Assembly: GCF_964340395.1 (NCBI RefSeq)
Contig: NC_135568.1
Location: 20,160,581-20,224,580, forward strand
Direction of reading: 5' to 3'
DNA from: Glandiceps talaboti
Lineage: Eukaryota; Hemichordata; Enteropneusta; Spengelidae
DNA: 64,000 nt
This document shows, one piece after another, positions 52,326 through 63,219 of this stretch (position 1 is its first letter; the number at the start of each line of letters is the position of its first letter). A model generated the notes under the pieces. That model searched no databases, was not told the DNA's origin, and worked only from the letters and a program-made list of their open reading frames with translations. A program made the translations under genes and the position numbers.

Positions 52326-52600
52326 GTCAGACTTATCTCACTACTCCGACACTTTATTCCGAAATCTATTCTTCTGTTATTGTACAACTCGCTAATTCTT
52401 CCACATTTATAAGCTACTGTGTCGAAATCTGGGGCAATACGTACACTTCTTTCTTGGAACCAATATATTTACTACAAATTTAAAATTTAAATTTACACGT
52501 CTTATCACCTTCTCTGACTTTCGTGCCCACACTAACCCTTTATTCAAACAGCTACATATTTTACCAATTCATAAACTTTGTTCATTTCACACCTGCTTCT
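52326..52600 (+). pseudogene. C-terminal fragment of a CR1/L2-like reverse transcriptase
   Basis: The sequence encodes LYSEIYSSVIVQLANSSTFI, SYCVEIWGNTYTSFLEPIYL and, after a break near 52483, RLITFSDFRAHTNPLFKQLH and ILPIHKLCSFHTC. The E-IWGNTY ... L-P-I-LLQ ... R-ITFSD-R-HTNPLFK---ILPI-K-- pattern is typical of the region after the polymerase domain in CR1/L2-type elements. It is truncated on both sides, and element A follows immediately. Confidence 0.75.
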
Positions 52601-53337
52601 TAGTCCCCGTGGACAAAGTCCGGAACAGGGACTTATGGATTGGGTTCCGTCTGTCCGTGCGTACGTCCGTCTGTCCAGAGCGGTTTCTTGGAGATGCCTG
52701 GACCGATTTTTTTCAAACTTGGTACAGTGGCAACATACAATAACATACATATGCACGTCAATTTGTTTCATGATACGATCCAATATGGCCGCCTAGCAGC
52801 CATTTTGTTTGCAAATTTTCTCTGTCTAAAGCCATAACTCAGACATGCTTGAACAGATCTCATTCAAAGTTGGTATTAAGACAGTGTTCTATGACATACA
52901 TGTGCATATTCATTGTTGTCGTGATACGTACGATCCAATATGGCTGCCTAGCAGCCATTTTGTTGCGAATTTTCAATGTCCAAAGCCATAACTCATACAT
53001 GCTTGAACAGATCTCATTCAAAGTTGGTATTAGTACAGTGTTCTGTGACATACATGTGCATATCCATTTTCGTCGTGATACGATCCAATATGGTTGCCTG
53101 GCAGCCATTTAGTTTGTGAATTTTCCATGTCCAAAGCCATAACTCAGACATGCTTGAACAGATCTCATTCAAAGTTGGTATTAGGACAGTGTTCTGTGAC
53201 ATACATGTGCATATCCATTTTCGTTGTGATATGATCCAATATGGCTGCCTAGCAGCGATTTTGTTGGTGCAGTTTTCATGTCCAAAGCCATAATTCAGAC
53301 ATGCTTGAACAGGTCCTCCCCCCCCCCCCCCCCCCCC
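52601..53337 (+). mobile_element. Element A copy 4, long form ending in poly-C
   Basis: It starts TAGTCCCCGTGGACAAAG, ggacttatggattgggttcc, (CGTC)n-like run and ggagatgcctggaccgattt. Almost four internal repeats of about 143 bp follow, each with ccaaagccataactcagaca .. gcttgaacagatctcattca .. gatacgatccaatatggctg. The element ends catgcttgaacaggtcct followed by a 19-C run. The 3' breakpoint within the internal repeat (gaacagg then C-run) is the same as in copy 2. The gap-free C-run gives a spurious glycine-rich minus-strand frame. Confidence 0.75.
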
Positions 53338-53479
53338 ACATTGCTGTGGAACTGTCAAGGCTTTCCCAGTCAGTCCACAGGCTATTTCAGAGTCACCCAG
53401 GTCTGGCAAACATGGCACCTGCAGACTCCGTGTGAGTAATCGTCTCCGACTTTTCGAGTCATTACTCCAGTAGTCTAGT

Positions 53480-53795
53480 TCCTATATAATATCGTTGCAA
53501 TTTATAACTTCACTTACTACTCCAGGAGTCCCCCCAAATTCGCACTCATCTTGTGAGTGAGACATGGCTGAGTGATACAGCCTCCCCATACAATCTGTAG
53601 AACACTCACTGTGAGTTTGGGTCAGTCTTAGAAAAATCACATCTCTCCAGTGGCGCCTACCCATAGAGTCTGTAGAACACTCACTGTGGGTTTGGGTCAG
53701 TCATAGAAAAATCACATCTCTCCAGTGGAATTTGAATGAATGACCTCCCAACTGCTAATCCTTCGCTGTAACCACTATGCTACACATGCTACAGG
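53480..53795 (-). mobile_element. tRNA-derived SINE
   Basis: On the minus strand the head reads gtagcatagtggttacagcg (A-box-like TAGCATAGTGGTTA), then aaggattagcagttgggagg and tcattcattcaaattcc (B-box-like), spaced as in a tRNA. The body contains two tandem copies of about 75 bp (ccactggagagatgtgattt .. gttctacagactctatgg). The tRNA-like half is diverged at the B box. The 3' end is not sharply defined; about 53480 is where similarity of structure fades. Confidence 0.65.
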
Positions 53796-54425
53796 AAGCC
53801 GGTTTGATCATATACTTTTTTGTTAACAGTACAGTACAGCAATAAAAGTTTAACTCTATAGGTATGGTATTGAATCATTTGTTACCATAACACTAACACT
53901 ACCAAAGTAGATAGGGATCAAGTATGTCCTCACACTATTGAAGGCAGTGATGGTCAGCAGTTCTTTACCTATTAGTAATAATATGATCACTTTTCAGATT
54001 ATAAAGCCTGCCCTCTATTGTTTATTACTTGCACAGTTGTACACTGGCCTCACAATTCATTTATGGCATTAAAAGTGAATCATTTCAGCTGCTCTATCAA
54101 ATATATCTTACACTGTTCTAATATTGAATGGAAATATTTTTTTCCAAAGTGTTATTTATGATTTATGAGAAGGGCTAAAAAGTGACATAAAACTAAGTAT
54201 TTTTTGTTCACATGATCTCTAGCCTTGTTATATCATAACTAAGTAAAGCCCATAAGCTCACACAGGGTAGATTCATTTGTGACCGGCTGCCTCACGATGA
54301 TATTGTAGATAGGCCCTCCATTTGGAGAATGCTCATCGTAGGAAATGCGCATGCATAGCCATTGAGCTGCAATGCATCCTTTGGTAAAACCACCCAAAAA
54401 CATTGTGAGCTATAAAAAACTGTCT
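53796..54425. other. Intron sequence, no gene recognised
   Basis: AT-rich, unique-looking intron. One loosely palindromic region at 54290-54345 (gatgatattgtag .. gaatgctcatcgta) may be a decayed element. Confidence 0.45.
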
Positions 54426-57100
54426 TTCCAATCACCCCAGATTAGGTATTACCACAACTACAAATAATCTAGTCTTTTTCTTTTTTTTATTCCCTGTGCT
54501 CAAGGGTCAAAAGAAAAAGAACAAGAAAATACAATACATACAGAAAATGACAAAAAAACAGGACAAAGAATAAAAGAATGTACATAGCTTTGAAAACATC
54601 AATCTGTTATTCATTACAAAAAATCTCAATATTGTTCCATTTAATTCTAAATGTGTGCATTGAATTGATATTCATACTTATTTGTTTTTCTAACTGATAA
54701 TGAAATTTAATCCAGTATTTAAGTGAGTCAAAAGTTGGGGCACGTTTATGAAATCTACTTGCATAGATCACCTTTTTAACTAAAGTAAGACATAGATTTA
54801 TCAATGGGTCTGACCCGAATCCCAAGATGATGTTCTTGTAGTTGAGTTCTACATCAGTATTGAAGTATGTTTTATACCATGTATTAAAGTCTTTCCAGAT
54901 ATTACTGACGTGTGTACAATCCCAAAACAAATGCTCCAAAGTTTCACAAAAAGTATTACAGAAGGAACACAATTCACTATCAATAAGTTTCATCTTGTAT
55001 AATCTAGTATTTGTCATTAAGCAGTTGAGATTAATTTTAAATTGAAAAACTCTTGTATGCACATCATAGGAAGACTTAAATGGCATTATATATATATTAC
55101 TCCATTCACTATCGTTTATCTCAAGCACTTCACTATAATAATGTTCAGAAGTTGGTGGAATAAAGATTCTCTTCACTATTAAAAATACCATATATACAAG
55201 AAGTCATATTGCTAATTTCTATATCCCCACCTTCTTCACAAAGGGTGAAACCTTTCAATTTACAAGAGTGTCTCTCAAAACCTTGTTTAATGATATGTTT
55301 CCATACAACTGGAATAGCTGATAAAAGACTTCTCCATTGTAAAAATACCTGTTAGAAAGTCCTCTCAGGATAAATACATTAAAAGGAATAATTGTACCAT
55401 CTGTATTAAAGAGATCGCTCACCATACAAATATTACAATCAAAGAAATGCTTATAAAAACATGGCTTATTATCTATGTGAATGTGGCGATTATTCCAGAT
55501 ACATTGCTGTAGGGGACTTACAATATCAGGGTTAATGAAGTTAAAATAACATATTAACACATCTTTATAGAATCTACGAATGTTCTTTGCCTTATTTATA
55601 AACTTTTGATCAACATTGCAATGAAAGATTACCTCACCTCCACCATATGGAGACATGAAAGCATCAAAAATTACTTTCCAAGGTGAGGAAGAAGTACTGT
55701 TGTACATATTAACTCATTTAATCTTTTGAGCGTCGAACATGGATTTCACATCTACCATTTTTAAACCACCTTTGTCCAAATCACCAATGATCATACTCTT
55801 TTTGATAAAGCATTTACCACCTTTCCATAAGAAACTAAAAATCACCTTATTAATTTCCTGAATAATTTTATCAGGGATATGAATAACAGAGGACAAATAA
55901 ATAAATTTGGACAGTGTGAATGTTTTAATCAATAGGATTTTACCAATAAGCGTTAAATTTCTTAATTTCCAAATATTGAGAGTTGTTCTAATCTGTTGAA
56001 TCTTTGATGTGAAATTCATGTTCTCGGCTACAGTACAGTCGTATGAAAAGTAAACACCTAATGCTTTAGTAGGTTCTGTTGGCCACTTAACATTAAAAGG
56101 TTTATCAGTACAATTTCTTTTTGAACCCAGCCACAAACCTTGAGATTTGGATATAACCCGGAAACCTTGGAAAAATTTTCAAGAACATGTAACATCTGAT
56201 TCGCAGACTGTTCTCCATTGAAAACACAAGTAGTATCATCTGCATATTGGACTAATTTAATCTCTACTTGGTTTACAACAATACCAGAAATAAGTGGATC
56301 CGCACTAACTGTGCATGATAACAGTTCAATTGCTATAATAAACAAATAAGAACTCAACGGGTCACCCTGGCGCACCCCTCTCTCTAAGGAGAAATACTTG
56401 GAAGTAAATCCATTATTTAAAATACAACTACTAACGTCCTTATAGAGGGCCTTTACAAAACTGACCATGTCAGGACCAAAATTCATACTTTCAAGGGCTT
56501 TAAATATAAAATTCCATTCCAATGAATCAAATGCTTTTTCAAAGTCTAAGAAAAGTAATAAACCAGGAATATTCTTATTTTTAATATAATCCATAATGTC
56601 TTGTATTGTGCGGACTGATTCCCCTATATATGAAAAATAATCTAGTCTTGGTTACCCAGACCCTTACAGGACGGCTACCCTTCCAATCACCCCATTTTAG
56701 GTATTACCACAACTACAAATAATCTAGTCTTGGTTACCCAGACCCTTGCAGGAAAGCTATCCTTCCAATCACCCCATATTAGGTATTACTACAACTACAA
56801 ATAATGTAGTGTTGGTTACCCAGACCCTTACAGGACGGCTACCCTTCCAATCCCCCCATATTAGGTATTACCACAACTACAAATAATCTAGTCTTGGTTA
56901 CCCAGACCCTTACAGGACGGCTACCCTTCCAATCACCCCATATTAGGTATTACCACAACTACAAATAATCTAGTCTTGGTTACCCAGACCCTTACAGGAA
57001 GGCTATCCTTCTAATCACCTCAGATTAGGTATTACCACAACTACAAATAATCTAGTCTTGGTTACCCAGACCCTTACAGGAAAGCTATCCTTCCAATCAC
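54426..57100. repeat. 82-bp minisatellite, about six copies, split by an L1-like insertion
   Basis: The unit is ttggttacccagacccttac plus aggacggctacccttccaat plus caccccatattaggtattac plus cacaactacaaataatctag plus tc. A partial unit lies at 54426-54476 and about 5.6 units at 56635-57100; the L1-like element occupies the gap. The last copies are diverged. Confidence 0.95.
54477..56634 (-). pseudogene. 5'-truncated L1/Tx1-like non-LTR retrotransposon ORF2 (defective)
   Basis: Minus-strand frames 56594-56058, 56136-55714, 55707-55255 and 55191-54607 are consecutive parts of one ORF2. RT motifs are LLFLDFEKAFDSLEW, RGVRQGDPLSSYLFII and LVQYADDTTCVF (catalytic YADD). Next come the thumb segment with LGVYFSYD and LSKFIYLSSVIHIP, and the C-terminal cysteine motif CSFCNTFCETLEHLFWDC. 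Lesions are a frameshift near 56130, an in-frame TGA at 55714-55716 where the family usually has Trp, and two frameshifts between about 55190 and 55257. The 5' end begins just before the RT domain (SYIGESVRTIQDI). The 15-bp sequence aaataatctagtctt flanks it at 54462-54476 and 56635-56649, and a T-rich (poly-A in element orientation) stretch lies at 54477-54490. It is a standard dead-on-arrival copy, antisense to trio. Confidence 0.92.
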
Positions 57101-57908
57101 CACAACTACCAATAACCCATAATCCTTTGCAGTCTGGCCAGTTATTCACAATAAATAATTGTACAATGTACTATAGTTGTATATTTTGTGGCAGTCGTTT
57201 TATTTTAGCTGAGTATGTACAAAAGCATTTCCACAGAAATATGTCCTGCTAACATACTGTAATAATGAGTCACCATGAGTTGTGAAAGGTGACAACACCA
57301 GTTACAATAAACACAGCCAGCCTAAACAAATGAGATATTTACAAGAATTGTTTACTTTCCCCTTGCACTGTTCAACAAATTAAAGAGGGCCTTGCTAAAT
57401 TACTAATTTCACCAAATATTTTCAGTGCCAAAATAAATCTGTTTACTGTTAGTTCCAGCACAGGTGATAGTGTAAAGATTTAAATACTGCCCTCTATAGT
57501 CCATTACTTGCAATTGTCTAGTGAAATACACCTAACTATAGTTAATGTCATGACATCTTTCATTGTTGTTATTATAATTATTATTATGACAGAAAAGGAA
57601 AGGGCTGTCATATTGTAGAATAGGTTTTCATATTTATATAGAAATAAAACAAAGAATCTATAGTACTTCTCTACAGGAGACAAGAAGAAAGTTTTAACAT
57701 TGCCATAGAATTAAAGTCATAGAATCTGTTGATTATTGAAAAGTAATGGTTGAAATATGGCCTCAAGGTTACTTCTTCCAAAACATAATACTTTGAGAAA
57801 AGAAAATATAACTTAAAGTTTTAATAGTGGATTAGAACCACACTATATGACAGTACATCAAACTCACTAAAATAAGTGTACTGATCCTTGCTGAAATTAA
57901 CAAGAACT
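57101..57908. other. Intron sequence, no gene recognised
   Basis: AT-rich intron with a small (ATT)n-like tract at 57565-57590. There is no splice-bounded open frame with recognisable similarity. Confidence 0.5.
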
Positions 57909-60900
57909 TCATTTGCTGGCATTGACTAGTAGAAGTCATTGGCTGGCATTGACTAGTAGAAGTCATTGGCTGGCATTGACTAGTAGAAGTCATTGGCTGG
58001 CATTGACTAGTAGAAGTCATTGGCTGGCATTGACTAGTAGAAGTTATTGGCTGGCATTGACTAGTAGAAGTCATTTGCTGGCATTGACCATTAGAAGTCA
58101 TTGGCTGGCATTGACTAGTAGAAGTCATTTGCTGGCATTGACTAGTAGAAGTCATTGGCTGGCATTGACTAGTAGAAGTCATTGGCTGGCATTGACTAGT
58201 AGAAGTTATTGGCTGGCATTGACTAGTAGAAGTTATTGGCTGGCATTGACTAGTAGAAGTCATTTGCTGGCATTGACCATTAGAAGTTATTGGCTGGCAT
58301 TGACTAGTAGAAGTCATTTGCTGGCATTGACTAGTAGAAGTTATTGGCTGGCATTGACTAGTAGAAGTTATTGGCTGGCATTGACTAGTAGAAGTCATTT
58401 GCTGGCATTGACTAGTAGAAGTTATTGGCTGGCATTGACTAGTAGAAGTCATTTGCTGGCATTGACTAGTAGAAGTTATTGGCTGGCATTGACTAGTAGA
58501 AGTTATTGGCTGGCATTGACCATTAGAAGTTATTGGCTGGCATTGACTAGTAGAAGTCATTGGCTGGCATTGACTAGTAGAAGTCATTTGCTGGCATTGA
58601 CTAGTAGAAGTTATTGGCTGGCATTGACTATTAGAAGTTATTGGCTGGCATTGACTAGTAGAAGTCATTTGCTGGCATTGACTAGTAGAAGTCATTGGCT
58701 GGCATTGACTAGTAGAAGTTATTGGCTGGCATTGACTAGTAGAAGTCATTTGCTGGCATTGACTAGTAGAAGTCATTTGCTGGCATTGACTAGTAGAAGT
58801 TATTGGCTGGCATTGACTATTAGAAGTTATTGGCTGGCATTGACTAGTAGAAGTCATTTGCTGGCATTGACCATTAGAAGTTATTGGCTGGCATTGACTA
58901 GTAGAAGTCATTTGCTGGCATTGACCATTAGAAGTTATTGGCTGGCATTGACTAGTAGAAGTCATTTGCTGGCATTGACCATTAGAAGTTATTGGCTGGC
59001 ATTGACTAGTAGAAGTCATTTGCTGGCATTGACCATTAGAAGTTATTGGCTGGCATTGACTAGTAGAAGTCATTTGCTGGCATTGACCATTAGAAGTCAT
59101 TGGCTGGCATTGACCATTAGAAGTCATTTGCTGGCATTGACTAGTAGAAGTTATTGGCTGGCATTGACTAGTAGAAATCATTGGCTGGCATTGACCATTA
59201 GAAGTTATTGGCTGGCATTGACTAGTAGAAATCATTGGCTGGCATTGACCATTAGAAGTCATTTGCTGGCATTGACCATTAGAAGTTATTGGCTGGCATT
59301 GACTAGTAGAAATCATTGGCTGGCATTGACCATTAGAAGTTATTGGCTGGCATTGACTAGTAGAAGTCATTTGCTGGCATTGACTAGTAGAAGTTATTGG
59401 CTGGCATTGACTAGTAGAAGTCATTTGCTGGCATTGACCATTAGAAGTTATTGGCTGGCATTGACTAGTAGAAGTCATTTGCTGGCATTGACCATTAGAA
59501 GTCATTGGCTGGCATTGACCATTAGAAGTAATTGGCTGGCATTGACTAGTAGAAGTCATTTACTGGCATTGACCATTAGAAGTCATTTGCTGGCATTGAC
59601 CATTAGAAGTTATTGGCTGGCATTGACTAGTAGAAGTTATTGGCTGGCATTGACTAGTAGAAGTCATTTGCTGGCATTGACCATTAGAAGTTATTGGCTG
59701 GCATTGACTAGTAGAAGTCATTTGCTGGCATTGACTAGTAGAAGTTATTGGCTGGCATTGACTAGTAGAAGTTATTGGCTGGCATTGACCATTAGAAGTT
59801 ATTGGCTGGCATTGACTAGTAGAAGTCATTTGCTGGCATTGACTAGTAGAAGTTATTGGCTGGCATTGACTATTAGAAGTTATTGGCTGGCATTGACTAG
59901 TAGAAGTCATTTGCTGGCATTGACCATTAGAAGTTATTGGCTGGCATTGACTAGTAGAAGTCATTTGCTGGCATTGACCATTAGAAGTTATTGGCTGGCA
60001 TTGACCATTAGAAGTTATTGGCTGGCATTGACTAGTAGAAGTCATTTGCTGGCATTGACCATTAGAAGTCATTTGCTGGCATTGACCATTAGAAGTTATT
60101 GGCTGGCATTGACTAGTAGAAGTCATTTGCTGGCATTGACCATTAGAAGTTATTGGCTGGCATTGACTAGTAGAAGTCATTTGCTGGCATTGACTAGTAG
60201 AAGTTATTGGCTGGCATTGACTATTAGAAGTTATTGGCTGGCATTGACTAGTAGAAGTCATTTGCTGGCATTGACCATTAGAAGTTATTGGCTGGCATTG
60301 ACTAGTAGAAGTCATTTGCTGGCATTGACCATTAGAAGTCATTGGCTGGCATTGACCATTAGAAGTCATTTGCTGGCATTGACCATTAGAAGTTATTGGC
60401 TGGCATTGACTAGTAGAAGTTATTGGCTGGCATTGACTAGTAGAAATCATTTGCTGGCATTGACCATTAGAAGTTATTGGCTGGCATTGACTAGTAGAAA
60501 TCATTGGCTGGCATTGACTAGTAGAAATCATTGGCTGGCATTGACCATTAGAAGTTATTGGCTGGCATTGACTAGTAGAAGTCATTTGCTGGCATTGACT
60601 AGTAGAAGTTATTGGCTGGCATTGACTAGTAGAAGTCATTGGCTGGCATTGACCATTAGAAGTAATTGGCTGGCATTGACTAGTAGAAGTCATTTGCTGG
60701 CATTGACCTTTAGAAGTCATTTGCTGGCATTGACCATTAGAAGTTATTGGCTGGCATTGACTAGTAGAAGTTATTGGCTGGCATTGACTAGTAGAAGTCA
60801 TTTGCTGGCATTGACTAGTAGAAGTTATTGGCTGGCATTGACTAGTAGAAGTCATTTGCTGGCATTGACCATTAGAAGTCATTCGCTGGCATTGACCATT

Positions 60901-61338
60901 AGAAGTCATTGGCTGGCATTGACCATTAGAAGTTATTGGCTGGCATTGACCATTAGAAGTCATTTGCTGGCATTGACCATTAGAAGTCATTTGCTGGCAT
61001 TGACTAGTAGAAGTTATTGGCTGGCATTGACTAGTAGAAGTCATTGGCTGGCATTGACTAGTAGAAGTTATTGGCTGGCATTGACCATTAGAAGTTATTG
61101 GCTGGCATTGACCATTAGAAGTCATTTGCTGGCATTGACCATTAGAAGTTATTGGCTGGCATTGACTAGTAGAAGTCATTTGCTGGCATTGACTAGTAGA
61201 AATTGACCATTAGAAGACATTGGCTTGCATTGACAGTAGAAGATATTGGCTTGCATTGACCAGTAGAAGTTATTGGCTGGCATTTACTGGTAGAAAACAT
61301 TGGCTGACATTGGTATTGGCCTGCATTGACCAGTAGAA
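57909..61338. repeat. Satellite 5, 27-bp monomer, about 122 units, open on both strands
   Basis: The monomer is attggctggcattgactagt plus agaagtc. Frequent variants are atttgctgg, ttattgg, gaccattag, gactattag and agaaatc. The plus-strand frame 57913-61206 (1097 codons, LALTSRSHW repeats) is uninterrupted. The minus-strand frame (MTSTSQCQP repeats) is open apart from one TAA created by catttactgg near 59559. All units from 57909 to 61203 are 27 bp. The last ~135 bp (61204-61338) are diverged units with irregular lengths. It lies in the intron after the SH3 exon. Confidence 0.97.
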
Positions 61339-61625
61339 AGTAGACCATTCATTAGAAAAGTTTTCATGTGACATCATTGTAACCGCAGATGTTGATGGTG
61401 TTCAGTGATCAGCTTACATGATGTATCAATGTCAGTTTGTCTGTACAAAGCTTGGGAGGCCAACGGTGATTTCATCTCAAATTGCTGTACTCAGTTATAA
61501 CTGTCTACTTTTGTCATGTTCATCTACGCCGTATGCTAACTATGGGAGGTTGGTGCTCTTGACTACATATAAACTTATAAATCATGTAGTGACAACCTCA
61601 TATAAATATTGTAAGTCTTCTACAG
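61339..61625. other. Intron sequence upstream of a tentative exon
   Basis: Unique-looking sequence, open in the plus frame 61418-61792 by chance or as exon extension. It ends in the candidate 3' splice site gtaagtcttctacag|. Confidence 0.4.
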
Positions 61626-61688
61626 GGGAGATGGTGATCAGTGGAACAGCCATTACAGGCCCCCAATTCATCAAACGGAAGAATTTAT
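61626..61688 (+). CDS. trio: Tentative trio exon after the SH3 domain (21 codons)
   Basis: The candidate is bounded by a good acceptor (gtcttctacag|gggaga) and a strong donor (aatttat|gtaagt). It is phase 1 to 1, exactly what the SH3 exon requires. Joined, it reads ..NEG then EMVISGTAITGPQFIKRKNL. The sequence after the SH3 domain is variable in the family, so there is no decisive similarity. A 63-bp phase-symmetric exon could also be alternatively spliced or a chance open stretch. Confidence 0.45.
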
Positions 61689-63042
61689 GTAAGTTATATG
61701 GAGCAAAGTGCAGGAAATACTATGAGTTTTATATGACAGTTAGACTGGGAAACTTTATACTTAGTAAGAACACTGACTATACCTATCAATGACAGAGAGA
61801 TGATATGTATGATGTGAGCATTCAAAATTACCATTGATATAGACCAAACAATATCATGGAATTGTTCATCTCACTAGGGGAAATTAAAAGGACAGTTCAC
61901 ACAGGTAAAAAGCTAAACAGAAATTTAAAAAGAAATGCATAATAGTAAACATAGTAAAATGTATAAACAAACAAAGCAAATACCACAATCAATGACTGCA
62001 GTTACTGTTGAGAACAAAAATAGTGGATGGAACCATAGACCCTGGTCTATGATGGAACAAAGGACAATTTAAGCTACAGGAGAACATTGAGTATCTATAA
62101 AACTTAAGAATCTGAGGCAGACTTGAAACACTGATTCATGTACTTTTTGAAAGCCATTAAAAGCCATTAAATTACCGTTGGCAAGATATGTAGGTTACAT
62201 TTGACAACCAATGATATGTAAATTACAATCCTGGTATTCAAATTTTATGATAATTACCATTTATCAATACATTGTATTTATATGTCATGATATTCAAATT
62301 TCATTACAGTCCTGATATTGTAAATTTATGATAATTACCTTTCTAATTTATGATAATTACCTTTCTAATTTATGATATGATAAACAGTAATGATTTGCCT
62401 TGTAACTTAAAAATGTTAAAATTGCAAAAAAGGCTTCATTCAAGTGTCTACCCATATTATCAGGTGTAAACTTTATGTATGTTGAGACCTTAACCTTTGA
62501 TGTTGACTTTAACTTTTTGGGTAAATTATCAAAATCCAGCCATTTCCTTCTGAAGTTCATATGACAGACACTTTGTAGTATTTATTTGTTGTAGTATTTA
62601 TTTGTTGCCACCAATTTCTATTTATTGAATCATGTGACCATTCAATCACTGTGTCTTCTACAAAGTTGTGTTTAACAAAATAATATTTGATGCATGATAT
62701 TGAAATTTGAAAAAGTATGGAAAAGTATCTCATCAAATATTTTTATGTGAAAACGTTTGCATGTATATGATAGACGGATGGAAATATGATTGTATGATTT
62801 GACAGAGGTCAAAACCCCATCAGTTATTTTTTTAAAGAAATTATTTGGCTGAAGTAGTCTAAGCTAATCTATTCACAAACTGATGCAAGTGTGTTCAGAA
62901 ATAAATAGATTATTGAAAGTATGTATTAAATTGGGATTTGAAGTACCTGTTATTGCCCCTCACTTGTAATCCTTAACACCCCTTTGGGATTAATGATAAA
63001 GTCCAAGCAAGTATATAAATTCTATGAGTATAGAGTCCACAG
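61689..63042. other. Intron sequence, no gene recognised
   Basis: AT-rich. It contains small direct repeats such as tttctaatttatgataatta cc (62330-62370) and gtagtatttatttgttg (62575-62606), and nothing else recognised. Confidence 0.5.
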
Positions 63043-63054
63043 TGTTGATTGTAG

Positions 63055-63219
63055 CTAAATCTCTACAACTTGTAATGAGCGCTACAATTCCAGAGGGGGT
63101 TTGTATATTAATAGAACAGCCCAGAAAGAGCTGGGATAACTACTTCAGATGTACTAACATGTCAGAAACGGAACTAAAAGGACGATTTCGAACCGCTGTC
63201 CGTCGCATCATGGGTAAAG
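63055..63219 (+). CDS. trio: Tentative trio exon with the conserved VRR-GK segment
   Basis: The open frame between candidate acceptor ttgattgtag|ctaaat (or ccacag|tgttga, starting at 63043 in the same phase) and donor gggtaaag|gtatgc ends ETELKGRFRTAVRRIMGK. This resembles the short basic motif LKKWL-S-VRRL-SGK that lies between the SH3 and the second DH domain in Trio/Kalirin. Phase 1 to 1 fits the tentative exon at 61626. The acceptor is weak, and the N-terminal part (SKSLQLVMSATIPEGVCILI) has no recognised counterpart. The true acceptor could lie further right, and a second donor (catcatgg|gtaaag, end 63213) is in the same phase. Confidence 0.5.

Noticed and set aside
53014-53418. Glycine-rich 134-codon minus-strand frame
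   Set aside because: It is created by the C run at the end of element A plus antisense internal repeats.
1-61338. Regularly spaced repeats that could suggest CRISPR arrays
   Set aside because: The repeats are head-to-tail with no unique spacers, monomer variants are shared, there are no cas-like genes, and the host gene is animal.
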